64,000 nt of DNA. Origin: Methylogaea oryzae. GTDB lineage: Bacteria; Pseudomonadota; Gammaproteobacteria; Methylococcales; Methylococcaceae. Made by a program: the position numbers and the translations under genes. The notes under the pieces were generated by a model. It was given only the letters and a program-made list of their open reading frames with translations. It made no database searches and was not told the DNA's origin. Positions within the stretch are counted from its first letter, which is position 1. Every line of letters starts with the position of its first letter. Location: assembly GCF_019669985.1 (NCBI RefSeq), contig NZ_AP019782.1, positions 225,001 to 289,000 on the forward strand, in the 5' to 3' direction. Of this stretch, positions 47,571 through 57,300 are shown one piece after another.

Positions 47571-47592
47571 ATAATATAGTGGTTATACATAA
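47571..47592. promoter_or_regulatory. LysR-type operator candidates between tkt and the CbbR-like gene
   Basis: An AT-rich cluster in a GC-rich intergenic region: ataa at 47571, ttat at 47583 and ataa at 47589. It contains an inverted repeat ATAA-N8-TTAT (fits T-N11-A LysR boxes) and an adjacent TTAT-N2-ATAA. It lies 67-88 nt before the cbbR-like start and about 190 nt before tkt, a usual spot for LysR autoregulation. Confidence 0.45.
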
Positions 47593-47658
47593 TGGTCGGC
47601 CGACTGGTCCCCAGTCTTCCATAAGAGCCGCCTTACGCCAACGCACAGGAACCGTGGC

Positions 47659-48597
47659 ATGAACCTAACGCTAAGGCAGATCCGCGTATTCGAGCGAGTC
47701 GCTCGCCGTTCGAGCTTTACCCGCGCCGCCGAGGAGCTGTTCCTCACCCAGCCGGCCGTGTCGATGCAGATTAAGCAGTTCGAGGACACCATCGGCCTGC
47801 CGCTGTTCGAACGGTTGGGCAAAAAGATTTACCTCACCACCGCCGGCGAGGAAATGTACCGGCTGTGCCGCACCATCATTCAGCAGCTGGATGAGGCGGA
47901 GCAGTTCATCGAGGAGCTCAAAGGCACGGAAGGCGGCATCTTGAAGGTGTCGGTGGCCAGCACGGTGCACTATTTCGCCATCCGCCTGTTGGCCGAATTC
48001 CGCCGTCGGTATCCCAAGGTCCACATCAATTTGCAGGTTACCAACCGCAAGGGCCTGCTACGCCAACTGGAAGACAACGACGCCGACATCGTGCTCATGG
48101 GGCAGCCGCCGGAGGATCACGATTTGATGTCGGAGGCCTTCATGGAAAATCCGCTGGTGGTCATCGCGCCGGCGGATCACCGGCTCAAGGATAAGCATCC
48201 CGTTACCCTTGCGGACCTGAAAGACGAGATTTTCCTCATGCGCGAGGCCGGTTCCGGCACGCGCGGCTCGGTGGAGCGTTTCTTCGCCGATAAGGGCGTA
48301 CAGATCCGAACCAGCATGGAAATGAACACCAACGAAGCCATCAAGCAGGGCGTCGAGGTGGGGCTGGGTCTGGGGATCGTGTCCCTGCATACGGTGGAGC
48401 AGGAGTTGGAAAGCGGCCGATTGGCCATGCTGGACGTGGAGTCCTTTCCCCTGATGCGCCAGTGGTACATGGTGCACCGCTCGGGCAAGCGACTGTCGGT
48501 GGTGGGCCAGGCGTTCAAGGAGTTCGTTCGCACCGAGGCCGGTCGTTTCGTCAAAGGCATGCCTGCGTGGCAGCGGCCGGATAGCCAGCCCGCCTAG
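47659..48597 (+). CDS. cbbR: LysR-type regulator, CbbR-like
   Basis: A 312-aa LysR-type regulator. The HTH is near residues 17-40 (SSFTRAAEELFLTQPAVSMQIKQ split by the turn). The effector domain begins ILKVSVASTVHYFAIRLLAE and includes GLGLGIVSLHTVEQELESGR near 235. This is the CbbR-like pattern. Divergence from tkt-prk supports a role in Calvin-cycle control, with RuBP or NADPH as possible effectors. No RuBisCO gene is in view to confirm. Confidence 0.85.
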   Translation: MNLTLRQIRVFERVARRSSFTRAAEELFLTQPAVSMQIKQFEDTIGLPLFERLGKKIYLTTAGEEMYRLCRTIIQQLDEAEQFIEELKGTEGGILKVSVASTVHYFAIRLLAEFRRRYPKVHINLQVTNRKGLLRQLEDNDADIVLMGQPPEDHDLMSEAFMENPLVVIAPADHRLKDKHPVTLADLKDEIFLMREAGSGTRGSVERFFADKGVQIRTSMEMNTNEAIKQGVEVGLGLGIVSLHTVEQELESGRLAMLDVESFPLMRQWYMVHRSGKRLSVVGQAFKEFVRTEAGRFVKGMPAWQRPDSQPA

Positions 48598-48606
48598 GTC
48601 GTGCGC

Positions 48607-49803
48607 TTACCGGCCGGGGCGCAGCCTGGCCCAGGTCAGCCAGCCAATGCAGAACAGCACGGTCGCGCCGAAGGCGTCGGCCGCCTCGACAGCCGCCAAT
48701 CCGGCGCGGGACAGCGCCACGTAGATGCCGATCATGGACAGCATCGCCAAGTTCTCGAAAAAATTCTGCACGGCGATGGCGTGGCCGCTGCCCACGCTTT
48801 CATGGCCGTGTTCCTGCAGCAGGGCGTTGAGCGGCACTACGAAAAAGCCGCCGCAGGCGCCGATCAGCAACAGCAACCCGTAACTGGCGGCCAGCGACGC
48901 CTGTTGGGCGAACGCCAGGATCAGCGCGCCGATCAGCAGGCCGGCCGGCAGCGCCCGGTTCACCGTTTCCAGTTTTACCCAGCGCGCGGCCGCCGCCGCG
49001 CCGAAAGCGATGCCGACGGCCACTGCGCCGCTCAGGTTGGCCGGCGTGCCGTTATCGTTCACCAGCAATGCCACCGGCACCCAGGCCACCAGCAGAAAGC
49101 GCAGGGTGCTGCCCGTGCCCCAGAATATGCTGGTGCCGAGCAGGGAGAAGCGCGCGTCGCGGTGGCGTAGCAGTGTGGTCAGGGCGGTCCAGAAATCCCG
49201 CAGCAAGGCGGCGAACGCGAATCGCTGCAGCGGGTGGGCCGGGGGGAGGCGCGGAATCAGTAGATTCGCCAAGGCGGCGACCAGATAGGCGGCGGTTACC
49301 GCCGCCAGGGCCAGTTCCACCGAGCGGTCGGCCAGCAGCCCTCCCAGCACCGCCCCCGACAGTATGGCGACGATGGTGGAGCCTTCCATCAGGCTGTTGG
49401 CCTTGACCAGTTGCGACGGCTCCACCAGTTCGCTGAGGATGCCGTATTTGGCCGGAGAATAGGCGGCCGCGCCGATGCCCACCAAGTTGTAGGCGAGCAA
49501 GGGATGCAAGCCCGCCAGCATGGAGGCGGAGCCGGCGAACTTGAGGCCGTTGGCCAGCATCATCACCCGGCCCTTGGGCAAGGTGTCGGCGAAAGGCCCC
49601 ACGAACGGCGCCAACAGAACGAAGGCGATGACGAAGCTTTCCTGCAACAGGGGGGGCAGCCAGTCGGGCGCCTGTTGGCTCTTCAATAGGGCGATGGCGG
49701 CGAACAGCAAGGCATTGTCCGCCAGCGCCGAAAGGAACTGCGCGGCCAAAACGGCGGCCATGGCGCGCGACAGCAGTCGGGGATGGGGATTGGCGGCGGA
49801 CAT
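48607..49803 (-). CDS. lplT: Lysophospholipid transporter-like MFS protein
   Basis: A 398-aa MFS protein with the LplT pattern: [20 protein letters not shown] near residue 20, [20 protein letters not shown] near 68, and [20 protein letters not shown] near 110. LplT flips lysophospholipids inward for re-acylation by Aas. No aas gene is adjacent here. Converges on the CbbR-like gene. Confidence 0.9.
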   Translation of the reverse strand: MSAANPHPRLLSRAMAAVLAAQFLSALADNALLFAAIALLKSQQAPDWLPPLLQESFVIAFVLLAPFVGPFADTLPKGRVMMLANGLKFAGSASMLAGLHPLLAYNLVGIGAAAYSPAKYGILSELVEPSQLVKANSLMEGSTIVAILSGAVLGGLLADRSVELALAAVTAAYLVAALANLLIPRLPPAHPLQRFAFAALLRDFWTALTTLLRHRDARFSLLGTSIFWGTGSTLRFLLVAWVPVALLVNDNGTPANLSGAVAVGIAFGAAAAARWVKLETVNRALPAGLLIGALILAFAQQASLAASYGLLLLIGACGGFFVVPLNALLQEHGHESVGSGHAIAVQNFFENLAMLSMIGIYVALSRAGLAAVEAADAFGATVLFCIGWLTWARLRPGR

Positions 49804-49876
49804 GGGCGTCTCCTGGGTTCCGTCTTGTTGCGGCGCCGGGCGAATCGGCGCGGTTACTGGATTGAAACTGGCCGCA

Positions 49877-50227
49877 TCAACGGCGGTTGTATTTGGTGGC
49901 GTTGCCTTTGGCCAGTTGCACGGGATACTTCTCGGCGTTTTGGCGCATTTTGTCCCGCACCGCCGGTTCCAGATCCACGCCCAACTGGTCCGCCAGCCGC
50001 AGCAGGTAGATCAGCACGTCGGCCATTTCTTGCCTTACGGCTTCGTAGTCCGGCGGCGTTTCGGCCAGCCGGCGCGACTGTTCGTCCGTTAACCATTGAA
50101 AACGTTCCAGCAGCTCGGCCGCTTCCACCGACAAGGCGATGGCGAGGTTTTTCGGGCTGTGGAATTGTTGCCAATCCCGTTCGTCGGCGAATTGGCGTAG
50201 CTGGTGCTGCAGGGCGGGGATGTCCAT
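49877..50227 (-). CDS. MazG-like nucleotide pyrophosphohydrolase
   Basis: A 116-aa all-alpha NTP pyrophosphatase of the MazG/dCTPase (RS21-C6) type. The Mg-binding helices show [13 protein letters not shown] and [15 protein letters not shown]-like [13 protein letters not shown], giving the ExxE and ExxD pattern. It probably clears non-canonical dNTPs. It lies next to a YqaA-type membrane gene with 8 nt between. Confidence 0.9.
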   Translation of the reverse strand: MDIPALQHQLRQFADERDWQQFHSPKNLAIALSVEAAELLERFQWLTDEQSRRLAETPPDYEAVRQEMADVLIYLLRLADQLGVDLEPAVRDKMRQNAEKYPVQLAKGNATKYNRR

Positions 50228-50235
50228 GGGCGCTC

Positions 50236-50655
50236 TCAGTCAATCAACCAGAGTACGGCAGCATAGCGCGCCGCTTTGCCGGCGGCCATGGCGGCCAGGC
50301 AAGGCAAAAAGGGCAAACGCGCCCAGCCGGCCGCGAGGCAGAAGCCGTCGCCCACCACCGGCAGCCAGGATAATAGCAATAGCGGGGTGCCGTAACGCTC
50401 CATGCGCGCCAAGGTTGCCTGTTTGGGCGGGGCGTGGCGGCGCAGCCAGCCCAGCGCTGCGGCGTAGCCCATCAGCCAGGTGGTTACCGCGCCCAGGGTG
50501 TTGCCGGTTGTGGCGACGCCCAGCAGCAGGGTGTCCGAATAGGCGGCCTGCGTCGCCAAATAGGCCAGCACCGCTTCCGATCCGCCGGGGGCCAGGGTGG
50601 CGGAGATAAAGGCGCTGGCGAATAAACCGCCCAGGGCTGAGCTGACGTCGTCCAT
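50236..50655 (-). CDS. YqaA-like small DedA-related membrane protein
   Basis: A 139-aa protein, taken from the ATG at 50655 because a terminator-like hairpin occupies the sequence just before it. It has three or four hydrophobic segments with FISATLAPGGSEAVLAYLA near residue 16, GNTLGAVTTWLMGYAA near 50 and a WLPVVGDGFCLAAGWARLP near 100, as in the YqaA branch of the DedA superfamily. Function unknown. Confidence 0.85.
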   Translation of the reverse strand: MDDVSSALGGLFASAFISATLAPGGSEAVLAYLATQAAYSDTLLLGVATTGNTLGAVTTWLMGYAAALGWLRRHAPPKQATLARMERYGTPLLLLSWLPVVGDGFCLAAGWARLPFLPCLAAMAAGKAARYAAVLWLID

Positions 50656-50686
50656 TGCTGTGCGTACCGGGAAGGGCGCTGCCGGC

Positions 50687-50734
50687 CAAAACGACAAAGC
50701 CCCCGAGTTTGCGCTCGAGGGCTTTGTCGTTTGC
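50687..50734 (-). terminator. Terminator of the copper-protein operon
   Basis: Two 17-nt arms, acgacaaagcccccgag and ctcgagggctttgtcgt, pair with one mismatch across a 6-nt loop. Read on the minus strand the stem is followed by a short T run. It lies about 20 nt after the stop of the cupredoxin gene. Confidence 0.8.
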
Positions 50735-50748
50735 GGCTCAGGCGGCCA

Positions 50749-51738
50749 TTATTTCTTGGCGGTGAATTTCCTGACCAGGCCGAAGGCCAAGTCCATCACT
50801 GTTCCCACCGCTTCCTTCAACAGTTCGAAGGCGGCGGCCACATAGCTGCCCACGTCCTTGCCCCGGCTACGGGCCTGGATGCGCGCCCAAGCGTAGGGCG
50901 CGCCGAACAGGCCGATGGCGATGCCGAGGATGGTGGTGCCGGACAGCCAAGCGCCGGAGCCGGCGGCGGGCGCCGCCTGGTCGGCGGACTTGCCGCTCTG
51001 CTTGGGCGCGGCGGCCGACGCGCCGCTGCTTTTCTTGGCGCCGGGGGCGGATTCAGAATCGCCGCCCTTGGCCTTGATGGCCGCGGCCAGGGCGTCCGCC
51101 TGTTCCGCCAGCACGGTGGCGGGCACCGGCGCCGGGGCGTCGGCTTTGTAGTTGTCCGGCAGCGCATTGGCGGTCAGGCCCGGGATGCTGGGCAGTTCGC
51201 CGCTGCCTTTGCCGACTTTGAGCTGAGCCTTCATGCCCTTTTCCATGTGCTGGGCGATATCGCAGTGCACCAGGTAGGTCTTGTCTTCCTTGGGCAGGAT
51301 CAGGGTGCCGGTGATTTTCGCCGGGCCGGTGATCTCCAGGTGGAACATGCCTTTCTGGTAAATGTACTTGGGCAGGCCGTGCATCATCCACTGGTGGCGG
51401 ACGTTGTCTTCGTTGACGAAGTTGACCTTCAGGCGCGTACAGGGCTTGAACTGGAATTGGTTCTGGTCGAAGCCGAAGACGAAGCCGGGCTTGGAGTATT
51501 TGCGGCCGGCCTTGACGGTGATTTCCTTGTCTTCCGCGACTTTATCGCAGCCGCCGGGCAGCTTGTCCTTGTTTTGCCCCATGATCATGCCGCCTTCCAT
51601 GTCCATCAGGTGGCCGTCGCCATGATCCATGAGGGCGTCGTGTTCGGTGAGTTGGACTTCCTGCTTGGCTTCCTTCGCCGGCGCCTGGGCGACCAGGGCG
51701 AGGGACAGGGCCAGTCCGACCGTTGCTTGTCGAATCAT
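50749..51738 (-). CDS. Exported cupredoxin-domain protein with C-terminal membrane helix
   Basis: A 329-aa protein with a signal peptide (LALSLALVAQAPA). A His/Met-rich leader (HDALMDHGDGHLMDMEGGM) precedes a cupredoxin domain with type 1 copper ligands visible as HQWMMHG and LVHCDIAQHMEKGMKAQ (Cys, His, Met). An Ala/Lys/Ser/Pro-rich linker leads to a hydrophobic stretch (GTTILGIAIGLFGAPYAWA) and an amphipathic tail. It starts one base after the multicopper oxidase stop. It likely relays electrons or copper with that oxidase in the periplasm. I do not know an assigned name. Confidence 0.82.
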   Translation of the reverse strand: MIRQATVGLALSLALVAQAPAKEAKQEVQLTEHDALMDHGDGHLMDMEGGMIMGQNKDKLPGGCDKVAEDKEITVKAGRKYSKPGFVFGFDQNQFQFKPCTRLKVNFVNEDNVRHQWMMHGLPKYIYQKGMFHLEITGPAKITGTLILPKEDKTYLVHCDIAQHMEKGMKAQLKVGKGSGELPSIPGLTANALPDNYKADAPAPVPATVLAEQADALAAAIKAKGGDSESAPGAKKSSGASAAAPKQSGKSADQAAPAAGSGAWLSGTTILGIAIGLFGAPYAWARIQARSRGKDVGSYVAAAFELLKEAVGTVMDLAFGLVRKFTAKK

Positions 51739-51739
51739 G

Positions 51740-53506
51740 TTATTTGCCTCCCTTTGCCTGGGCCATCAGTTGGGCCGCCGCCGCGGCCAATTTGCGGCGA
51801 TTGAGATACGCGGCGTAACCTACCGCGCCCAAGAGTAGGCCTTTGAGCAGGTTGCCGAAGGTCGAAGGCGAGCTGTTGTCCGCCGCTTCGGCGGCGGGTT
51901 TGGCTTTGCCGGCCGGTTTAGCCGCTGCCGGGGTGGATTTGCTTGCCGGCGCGGCTTGCGCCTTGGCGCCTTCCAGCTTGGCTTGGCCGAGGGATTCGCC
52001 CACGCTCAGGTGCTGCCAGACGGGAATTTCCCGCTTCCAGAACTTCTTGCTGAAATAAGGCGTGATGTCCATGCCGTGCAGTTGCGGCGTGCCTTCCTTG
52101 TCCAGGAAATCCTTGTAGACCACCAGGCTGATGCTGCCGCCTTCGCCCTGGCCGTCGGTGGTGAAGGCGTTTTCCACGTGGTCGTGGAACATCCACACGC
52201 CGGAGCCGAAGCTGTTGAGGCCGTCGTTGGTGGTGTTCAGTTCCAGGTCCAGGCGCTGGGCCGGGGCCAGGTCGTAAACGTCCCGCTGGATGCGCGCGGC
52301 CGGATTGTGCGGCACGCCGTCGTAGTCGGTGATGACGGCTTTGTGGCCGTGGATGTGCAGCGCCATGGTCTCGGTGTGGCCGTTGAGCACGCGCAGCTTC
52401 ACTTTCTGGTTGGGCGCGACGGTGATGAGCGACTCCCGCAATGCGTAGGGGAAGGCGCGGCCGTTGAGCATGTAATAGTCGTCCTTGGCGTCGGTGATGT
52501 CGTACTTCTGGTTCATCTGCTGGGCGATCAGGCGCGGATCGTTGTACTGCTGGATGATCTGGTGCAGTTCCTTGTCCGCCGATTGGTAGTGCAGGTCGTA
52601 TTCCTGCGCGTACTTTTCCGATACCGCCTTGGAGGGATGGCGCACTTGGCCATTACCCACGTTGAATGTTTGCACCCAGTTGTTGGGGCGGTTTTCCTCC
52701 ACGATGAACATGCCGCCCAGGCCCATGGGGATATGGGTGTGGGGCTGCACGTGGCAGTGGTAGTACATGGTGCCCGGTTGACGCGGCTTGATGACGTAGG
52801 TCTTGGTCTGGCCGGGCATGACGTCCATTTCGGCCGTCTGGCCGACGCCGTCGTTGCCGCCGCCGCCGTGGTCCATGAAGGGGTGGTCCACGCCATGCAA
52901 ATGGATGGAGTGGGGGAAATAGTGGGTGTTTTCCAACACCAGCCATACCGTGTCGCCCTGTTCCACGCGGATGGCGGGGGAGGGCAGGCGCAGCAGGGCG
53001 TTTGCGTCCAGGCTGGCGAAGCCGCGCGTGGACATGTCGCGGGACTTCGGTGTGAAGACCCAGAAGCCGGGCTGGATGCCCGGCGCGATGTCGAAAGTCG
53101 GCACCACGCCGGGGAAATCCGGAGAACGGCCGTTCAGCTCCATGACTTCCAGTTTGATGACGATGAGGTCGGGGTCGCCGTCGCCGTCCGTATCGTTGGA
53201 CATGGTGACGGCGTCGGGCGCCAGCTTGGTGTCCATGAGGGTTTCCATGGACACGTTGTTGGTGCCTTTGACGAAGGCCGCGATTTCGGACGGGTTGTCC
53301 GGGTCGCAAACCCGGGATTCCTGTATTTCGACGCCTTCCACGGTCTGCGCGTCGCGCCATGCCGACGGCGCGCCGCTGTTGCAGAAGGGCTCGGTTTCGC
53401 CCACGTCCACTTTCACCGTGGGCGGCAGGCTCACCGCCGCCCACGCTTGCGGCATGGACACCAGCATCGCCGCCGCTACAAAACCCCAGGATTGCTTTAC
53501 CATCAT
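51740..53506 (-). CDS. Multicopper oxidase with C-terminal membrane helix
   Basis: A 588-aa periplasmic oxidase with a signal peptide (VAAAMLVSMPQAWA). Copper motifs are HSIHLHGVDHP, YYHCHVQPHTHIPMGLGGMF (type 1 Cys-His-Met plus trinuclear His), MALHIHGHKAV and WMFHDHVENAFTTDG. The last lacks the Cys of a type 1 site, so only the first half carries mononuclear copper. A C-terminal Ala/Lys/Pro linker and helix (LLKGLLLGAVGYAAYL) anchor it. Middle gene of a three-gene copper operon. Substrate might be Cu(I), Fe(II), Mn(II) or a small organic; unknown. Confidence 0.9.
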   Translation of the reverse strand: MMVKQSWGFVAAAMLVSMPQAWAAVSLPPTVKVDVGETEPFCNSGAPSAWRDAQTVEGVEIQESRVCDPDNPSEIAAFVKGTNNVSMETLMDTKLAPDAVTMSNDTDGDGDPDLIVIKLEVMELNGRSPDFPGVVPTFDIAPGIQPGFWVFTPKSRDMSTRGFASLDANALLRLPSPAIRVEQGDTVWLVLENTHYFPHSIHLHGVDHPFMDHGGGGNDGVGQTAEMDVMPGQTKTYVIKPRQPGTMYYHCHVQPHTHIPMGLGGMFIVEENRPNNWVQTFNVGNGQVRHPSKAVSEKYAQEYDLHYQSADKELHQIIQQYNDPRLIAQQMNQKYDITDAKDDYYMLNGRAFPYALRESLITVAPNQKVKLRVLNGHTETMALHIHGHKAVITDYDGVPHNPAARIQRDVYDLAPAQRLDLELNTTNDGLNSFGSGVWMFHDHVENAFTTDGQGEGGSISLVVYKDFLDKEGTPQLHGMDITPYFSKKFWKREIPVWQHLSVGESLGQAKLEGAKAQAAPASKSTPAAAKPAGKAKPAAEAADNSSPSTFGNLLKGLLLGAVGYAAYLNRRKLAAAAAQLMAQAKGGK

Positions 53507-53561
53507 CGGCCTCTATTCCGCTACAACGTCATTTGTCTGAAGGCTTCCGAGCCGATTGAGA

Positions 53562-54155
53562 TCAGAACTCCTTGGCGCGGCCCAGCAGCTTGTCGATCAG
53601 GCCTTTGAAGCCGGCATTGGACAGGTACAGCACGTAGCCGAGCGCCGTCAGCACTACAGCGGCGATCAGGTAGGTGTTGACGCCGCCGCTGTCGCGGCCG
53701 GTGCCGACCACGATGGGCAAGTGGGCGTCGATACGCTGGCCTTCGTTGACCAGGGTGATGTGGGCCAGGTACTTGCCGGGCGCCTGGAAGTTATACGGCG
53801 TGGTGATTACGCCGTTGGAGTGCTTGTCCATGGGAACCTTCACCAGGGAGGTGCCTTCCGGCTCCTTGGTCAGCTCGAATTCCACTTCCATCTGGCGCAG
53901 GGCTTTGCCTTCGTAGTCGATTACCAGGTTGGATTGGCCGGGGCTGGGCAAGTTGCCGCAGAACTCTTCCATGCCGCTCAGGTTCGGCTGGTAAGCGGTG
54001 AAGTGCACCCAGTGGCCGCCCACCTCGATACGGCAGGTGTCGAATTCCTGCGCGGCGCCGCCGCCGTGCGCCCAAGCGCTGGAGAAAGGCAGGACGGCGG
54101 AAACGGTGAGGCCCAAAGCCAGAAGGGTATTTTTGAACGTTTTGGTTTTACGCAT
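53562..54155 (-). CDS. Exported protein with predicted mature N-terminal histidine and C-terminal helix
   Basis: A 197-aa protein I cannot place in a named family. The ATG at 54155 follows gggaagag. The signal peptide ends SSAWA before His30, so the mature chain should begin HGGGAAQEF, with a second His in GGHWVHFTAY. Two Cys (about 40 and 66) may pair. The rest looks like a beta-sandwich with PYNFQAPGKYLAHITLVNEG, then a C-terminal TM helix (TYLIAAVVLTALGYVLYL). First gene of the copper operon, 55 nt before the oxidase. An N-terminal His suggests a copper site of the histidine-brace kind. Confidence 0.72.
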   Translation of the reverse strand: MRKTKTFKNTLLALGLTVSAVLPFSSAWAHGGGAAQEFDTCRIEVGGHWVHFTAYQPNLSGMEEFCGNLPSPGQSNLVIDYEGKALRQMEVEFELTKEPEGTSLVKVPMDKHSNGVITTPYNFQAPGKYLAHITLVNEGQRIDAHLPIVVGTGRDSGGVNTYLIAAVVLTALGYVLYLSNAGFKGLIDKLLGRAKEF

Positions 54156-54336
54156 ATCTCTTCCCACTCTATTGATAGGTGTAATTATGATGGCGCCTTA
54201 AGACAAGGCCACCCAGGCCCCACCGATGCGCCCTAAATGTTCCGGGAGCTTGCGAGAAAGAACTGTGGGCTCGCCGAAAAAAGCGCCAAGTGCGGACTTT
54301 GGACTTTAGCACAGCATTCCCCGTCAAGGGAAGTGG

Positions 54337-57300
54337 TTAACCCGGCGCGGCGCTTGGCCTGCGCCGCGTTGTCAGGACGCTGTAAACGACGGGAATGACG
54401 AACATGGTTAATACGGTTCCCAGCAGCAGCCCGCCGACGATTACCCAGCCGATTTGCTGGCGTCCTTCCGCGCCGGCGCCGCTGGCTAGAGCCAGCGGCA
54501 CGGCGCCCAGGATCATGGTGAGGGAGGTCATGAGGATGGGGCGCAGCCGCAACATGGCCGACCGCACCACGGCGGCGGCCGCGTCCAGCCCCTCCCGGGC
54601 GCGCAGCTGGTTGGCGAACTCCACGATGAGTATGCCGTTTTTGGTGATCAATCCCACCAGCATGACCATGCCCACCTGGCTATAGACGTTGATGGTGCCG
54701 CCGGTCAGCTTGAGCGACAGCATGGCGCCGGCGATGGACAGCGGCACGGTAAGCATGATGATGAGGGGGTCGAGAAAGCTCTCGAATTGGGCCGCCAACA
54801 TCAGGTAAATGAACACCAGGGCGGCCCAGAACATCAGGTACATGGCCGAACTGGATTCCTGGAACTCGCGCGACTGGCCGTCCAAATCGGTGGTGACGGC
54901 GGGCGGCAGCACTTCCTGCGCGGCTTGGTGCAACGCGGCCAGGGATTGGCCCAAGGTAAAGCCGGGCGCGATATTGGCGCTCAGGGTGGCGGAACGCAGC
55001 CGGTTGAAGTGGTTCAATTCCTTGGGGGCCACGCCTTCGCCGACGCTCACCAGATTGCTCAACTGGGTCAGTTGTCCCTGGCCGCCGCGCAGGTAAATCA
55101 AGCCGATATCCTCGGGGTTGCTGCGCTCCTGGTCTTCCACTCGCAGAATGACGTCGTACAGCGTGCCTTCGCGCTTGAAGCGGGTCACTTGGTGGCCGCC
55201 CAGCAAGGTTTGCAAGGTGGTGCCGATGGCGTCCATGTCCACGCCGATATCCAGCGCTTTGTCGCGATCGACGCGTACGTTGAGCTGCGGCTTGTCCAGC
55301 TTGAGGTCGTTGTCCAGGTTGGTGAGGCCGGGCACCGTCGCCGCCTTGGCGGCCAGCTGCTCCATGGCGTGTTGCAGCTCCGCGTAGCTGCCGGCTTGCA
55401 GCACGAATTGCACCGGCAGGTTGCGGGAGCTCTGGCCGAAGGACGGCGGGTTGAGGGCGAACGCCCGTACGCCGGCCAAGCTCTGGAGCTTGGGCAGCAG
55501 TTCCGCCGTAATGGCTTGCTGCTTGCGCTCGCGTTCGTCCCAGGGCTGTAGGGTGACGAAGGCCAGGGCCGAGTTGACCGGATTGGGCCTTTCCCGGCCC
55601 GGCGCCAGCACCAGGAAGGAGGTGGCCGCTTCCGGTATTTGCGCCACCAGTTTTTCGATTTCGCGGGCGTAGCCGTCGGTGTACTCCAGGGTGGCGCCTT
55701 CCGGCGCGCTGAGCATGGCCAAAAAGTTGCTGCGGTCTTCGATGGGCGACAGCTCCGCCGGCAGGGTCAGCAGCAGCCAGCCGCCCAGTCCGGCGATAGC
55801 GGCAAAACCGGCGGCTACCCAGGCGGGACGGCGCAAGGCGCGCCGCAGCAGCCGGCCGTAAGCCTCGGTCATGGGGCTTTCATGCGTTGTTTCGTGACGG
55901 GCGGCGCCTGGTTTCAACAGGCGCGAGCACATCATGGGGGTCAGGGTCAGCGCCACGAAGCCGGACACCAGCACGGCGCAGCTCACCGCCAGGGCGAACT
56001 CGGAAAACAGCCGGCCGGTCTTGCCGGTCATGAAGGCCAGCGGCGCGAACACGGCCGCCAGGGTGGCGGTCATGGCGATGACGGCGAAAGCGATTTCCCG
56101 GCTACCCTCGAAAGCGGCCTCCATCGCCCCCAGCCCGCTTTCCATGCGGCGGTGGATGTTTTCCAGCATGACGATGGCGTCGTCCACCACCAAGCCGATC
56201 GCCAGCACGAGGGCCAGCAGGGTGAGGGTGTTGACGCTGAAGTCCAAGGCGTAAATGAAAATGAACGCTCCCACCAGGGACACGGGGATGGTGACGAAGG
56301 GGATCAGCGTGGCGCGCCAGGAGCGTAAAAAGGCGAAAGTGACCAGGGATACCAGCAGCAGGGATTCCGCCAGGGTGTGGTACACGCCCTTGATGGATTC
56401 CTCGATGAACAGGGAGCTGTCGAACGCCGTTTTCAGCGTGGCGCCTTCCGGCAGGCTGCGGCGAATTTCGGGCAGGGCGTCTTTCACCGCCCTGGCTACC
56501 CCGAGGGCGTTGGCGGTGGACTGTTTGACCACCCCCAGGCCCACCGCCGGACTGCCGTTGACTCGCACGCCGTTACGGTCGTCGGCGGCGCCCAGTTCCG
56601 CCCGGCCCACGTCCTTGAGCCGCACCGGCTGGCCGTTGTCGGTGCGGATGATGAGATCGTTGAATTCTTCCGCCGAGCGCAGGTCGGTTTGGCTGAGCAC
56701 GGTGAATTCGCGCCAGCGGCTTTCGATGCGTCCGCCGGGAAATTCCGCGTTGCGGCTGCGTAGCGCCTGCTCCACGTCCTGCACCGTCACGCCGCGCGCC
56801 GCCATGCGCTCCCGGTCCAGCCACAGGCGCATGGCGTAGCGCCGCTCGCCGCCGATGATGACGCTGGCGACGCCGGGCAGGGTTTGCAGGCGGTCCTGGA
56901 TGTGGCGGTCGGCGAAGTCGGTGAGCTCCAGAGACGAATGGCGTTCGCTGGAGAAGGCCAGCCACAACATGGCTTGGGCGTCCGCGTCGATTTTGCTGAT
57001 GATGGGTTCTTCGATGTCGTCCGGCAGCTGTCCCCGCACCCGCGCCACCCGGTCGCGCACATCGGCGGCGGCGGCGTCCGCGTCGCGGTCCAGGTTGAAT
57101 TCGATGGTGATCTGGCTGACCTCTTCGCGGCTGCTGGATTTGAGGGTTTTGATGCCCTCGATGCCGGAAAGGGAGTCTTCCAGGGTCTGGGTGACCTGTT
57201 CCTCCATCACTTCGGCGCTGGCGCCCTTGAACACCGTGCGCACCGATACCACCGGCATGTCGATGTCGGGATATTCGCGCACCGGCAGGCGCAGGAAGCT

